Of a DNA stretch of 14,784 bases, positions 13,207 through 14,784 are shown piece after piece. Under the pieces are notes generated by a model that was not told the origin of the DNA, did no database searches, and saw only the letters and a list, made by a program, of their open reading frames with translations. The position numbers and the translations under genes were made by a program. The first letter of the stretch is position 1. Each line of letters begins with the position of its first letter. Source of the stretch: WJMT01 sp964611275 (GTDB lineage Bacteria; Acidobacteriota; Aminicenantia; Aminicenantales; Aminicenantaceae); NCBI GenBank assembly GCA_964611275.1, contig CAZSZS010000138.1:1-14784 (forward strand), written 5' to 3'.

Positions 13207-14376
13207 ATGCAGCTCATAAAAAACCCAAACTTTAACTTTATGAAGTACAAATTCATAGCCCTGGGACTTTCAGGAATCATCATAGTCATCGGACTTATCA
13301 ATATAACGGTAGGCAAAGGCATAAATTACGGTATTGATTTCGCAGGGGGGACTTTAGTCCGGGTGATCTTTAATAATCAGGTCCCCATTGGAGAAGTCAG
13401 AAACGCTCTGCAAAAAGCCGGTATTGAAGGCCCCATAATACAGGAGATGGGCAATACGGGAAGGGAATTTATCATTCGGACCTTACAGGATGTTTCTGAG
13501 GAAGAAGATACTCCGGAACTCGAATCCCATGAAATCATAGGCCAGATGGTGGTGGATTCTCTGAGAACCGAGGATGGACTCAAGGCTGCAGAACAGGGTA
13601 TCCCCGACTTAAATAATATCAACCTTGAACATCTCGCTGACATCCTTGAACCGGAATACCCGGAAAGAGCTTCTGAAATAGCGGAAATCATAGTCAATCA
13701 AAGGAAGTCATCCGAACTCAAAGGAATCATTCAAGATTTTTCCCAACTTGAAAATTTGGAAGGAATCGACTCTAGTGTCATCGATTACTTAAAAAGCAAC
13801 ACCTTTCTCAGTAATGTCGCTATTTTAAGCCGTGAAACCGTAGGGCCCCAAATCGGACACGACCTCAGACGCAAAGCCACGCAAGCCACGATATGGGCTC
13901 TGTTCGGCATGCTTATTTATATAGGAATACGTTTTAAATACGCCTATGGGATCGCTGCTATTTTAACGCTGGCACATGATGTTCTCATCACCTTGGGAAT
14001 TTTCTCTTTGACGAACAGAGAGCTGAATCTTCCTGTCATTGCCGCTATCCTCACCATTGTGGGGTATTCCTTGAACGATACCATTGTCATTTTCGACAGG
14101 GTAAGAGACAATATTAAACTTATGAGAAAAACCGACTTCGGAAGTCTTTTAAATGCAAGCGTGAATCAAACTCTGAGCCGAACCGTTATCACATCAGGAA
14201 CGACTTTTCTCACTGTAGCCGCTCTGTTCCTATTCGGAGGACAAGTTATCAATGACTTTGCTTTTACAATGATGATAGGCGTCATAATAGGTACCTACTC
14301 TTCGGTCTATCTTTCATGTTCTATCATATACTTTTGGAAAATTATTTTTAAACCAAAAAAAGGTATGGGCAAATAA
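13207..14376 (+). CDS. secF: Protein translocase subunit SecF with enlarged periplasmic head
   Basis: Partner of SecD in Sec-dependent export. Helix 1 lies at about 16-36 and is followed by the SecF motif GINYGIDFAGGTLVRV (38-53). The domain boundary VGPQIGHDLRRKA (212-224) leads into five helices to about 380, with TIVGYSLNDTIVIFDRVRDN (283-302) as the TM4 signature. Total length is 389, whereas many SecF proteins are near 300. The extra material is between about 98 and 200: an acidic, mostly helical stretch (EEEDTPELESHEI, then ILEPEYPERASEIAEIIV and LKGIIQDFSQLENLEGI). It is in frame, with unaltered codon style, so it looks like a lineage-specific insertion in the head and not a sequencing artefact. 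It is the last gene of the tgt-yajC-secD-secF unit. Confidence 0.95.
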   Translation: MQLIKNPNFNFMKYKFIALGLSGIIIVIGLINITVGKGINYGIDFAGGTLVRVIFNNQVPIGEVRNALQKAGIEGPIIQEMGNTGREFIIRTLQDVSEEEDTPELESHEIIGQMVVDSLRTEDGLKAAEQGIPDLNNINLEHLADILEPEYPERASEIAEIIVNQRKSSELKGIIQDFSQLENLEGIDSSVIDYLKSNTFLSNVAILSRETVGPQIGHDLRRKATQATIWALFGMLIYIGIRFKYAYGIAAILTLAHDVLITLGIFSLTNRELNLPVIAAILTIVGYSLNDTIVIFDRVRDNIKLMRKTDFGSLLNASVNQTLSRTVITSGTTFLTVAALFLFGGQVINDFAFTMMIGVIIGTYSSVYLSCSIIYFWKIIFKPKKGMGK

Positions 14377-14405
14377 TTATTTTAACTTGTAAATTGCCTT
14401 TTTTT
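14368..14405 (+). terminator. Possible intrinsic terminator after secF
   Basis: GGCAA (14368-14372) pairs with TTGCC (14394-14398) across a 21-base AT-rich loop, followed at once by seven T. The left arm overlaps the end of secF (stop at 14374-14376). The stem is short, so efficiency is uncertain, but the position between secF and the next promoter fits. Confidence 0.45.
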
Positions 14406-14429
14406 CATTTATACTTTTATGGATTTTTT

Positions 14430-14438
14430 TGTTATTAT
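14430..14438 (+). promoter_or_regulatory. Extended -10 promoter of the tonB-like gene
   Basis: TGT TATTAT, an extended -10 element with no clear -35. The predicted start near 14445 gives a leader of about 27 bases that holds a proper ribosome binding site (GAGG at 14462-14465, 6 bases before the ATG). Confidence 0.45.
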
Positions 14439-14471
14439 AGAAATAATAAAATACATTAAAAGAGGTTAAGA

Positions 14472-14784
14472 ATGGCAGAAAAAGTAAAGGAGAAAAAACC
14501 TGACGAATCAACCGGAATGTTCCGCGACGCTTTCTATAAAGCCGAAAAAGGCAGTGTCCGTAAGGCCATAGCCTTCCCCATTGCTTTCCTCCTGCACGCT
14601 TCCATTATCCTTGCTGCTCTTATTATTCCTCTCCTTAATCCCGGAGACCTTCCTGAAGTCCAAGTTTACAGCGCGTTCCTGGCCCCTCCTCCGCCTCCTC
14701 CGCCTCCTCCGCCCCCTCCTGCTAAAAAACGCAGCAGCTCTAAATCCACTACCAAAATTCAACCCGTTAAAGCCCAAACCAATA
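14472..14784 (+). CDS. TonB-like energy transducer, N-terminal part (3'-truncated)
   Basis: The frame is open from ATG 14472 to the window end, giving 104 residues: MAEKVKEKKPDE..., one hydrophobic segment (about 31-56, FPIAFLLHASIILAALIIP), then a run of 12 prolines (72-83) and the basic stretch AKKRSSSKS. A short cytoplasmic end, a single membrane anchor with HAS near its start, and a Pro-rich periplasmic linker are the N-terminal layout of TonB-family proteins. In the known family this links ExbB/ExbD energy to outer-membrane transporters. The C-terminal TonB domain is beyond the window, so the call rests on architecture; another Pro-rich membrane-anchored protein is possible. The Shine-Dalgarno GAGG is 6 bases before the ATG. 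It appears to start a new unit behind a terminator-like hairpin after secF. Confidence 0.7.
   Translation, partial: MAEKVKEKKPDESTGMFRDAFYKAEKGSVRKAIAFPIAFLLHASIILAALIIPLLNPGDLPEVQVYSAFLAPPPPPPPPPPPPAKKRSSSKSTTKIQPVKAQTN
14685..14720 (+). repeat. Polyproline tract built from a 9-base tandem repeat
   Basis: Twelve proline codons. The first nine are three exact copies of CCTCCTCCG, followed by CCC CCT CCT. It encodes the start of the TonB-like linker. Such a tract is prone to length change by slippage and, in translation, generally needs elongation factor P. Confidence 0.85.

Noticed and set aside
14508..14777. Minus-strand open frame with a long arginine run
   Set aside because: The arginine run is just the reverse reading of the polyproline codons of the TonB-like gene, which has a good start site and the expected membrane anchor.
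1..14784. CRISPR array, toxin-antitoxin pair, restriction or phage-defence module, insertion sequence
   Set aside because: No regularly spaced repeats, no terminal inverted repeats with a transposase frame, and all sizeable frames belong to recognised housekeeping or transport families. RecD2 alone is not evidence of a defence system.

Overview
The window reads as chromosomal DNA from a Gram-negative (diderm) bacterium. It carries a LolA-like periplasmic protein next to FtsX-type permeases, a TonB-type protein, and the conserved tgt-yajC-secD-secF cluster. Base composition looks moderate, with no island of foreign composition and no transposase, integrase, phage gene or CRISPR array. The divergent protein forms (RecD2-type helicase, an unusual YchF, an enlarged SecF) and the gene order would fit a lineage such as Acidobacteriota/Aminicenantes, but that placement is a guess. 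Both ends are cut inside genes.

Layout. (1) 1-3170, plus strand: the 3' part of one FtsX/LolE-type permease, a second complete permease, and a secreted LolA-like protein. They look like one transport operon whose ATPase should lie upstream. (2) 3248-6392, minus strand: a SAM hydrolase-family gene, recD2, then tRNA-Arg(CCU). (3) 6478-8130, plus strand: a five-helix membrane protein whose alkaline-phosphatase-superfamily domain has lost most catalytic and metal-binding residues. (4) 8167-10085, minus strand: signal peptidase I and a variant YchF P-loop NTPase. (5) 10148-14376, plus strand: tgt, yajC, secD and secF. tgt makes queuosine-modified tRNA. YajC-SecD-SecF assists Sec export, and its exported clients are cleaved by the nearby signal peptidase. 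(6) 14472-14784: the start of a tonB-like gene.

Most of the window is housekeeping, dense with genes, and no stretch over 300 bases lacks one. I did not find a clear new multi-gene system. Two observations stand out. First, every gene that begins a transcription unit between 6390 and 10150 has a plausible promoter so close to its start codon that the mRNA would have almost no leader (0 to about 11 nt), and little or no Shine-Dalgarno sequence. Genes inside operons include clear examples with one (the LolA-like gene, yajC). Second, the membrane AlkP-fold protein looks like a pseudoenzyme. Smaller points are a Glu where the SAM hydrolase family usually has His, a SecF head domain enlarged by roughly 70 residues, and paired inverted repeats between divergent promoters.
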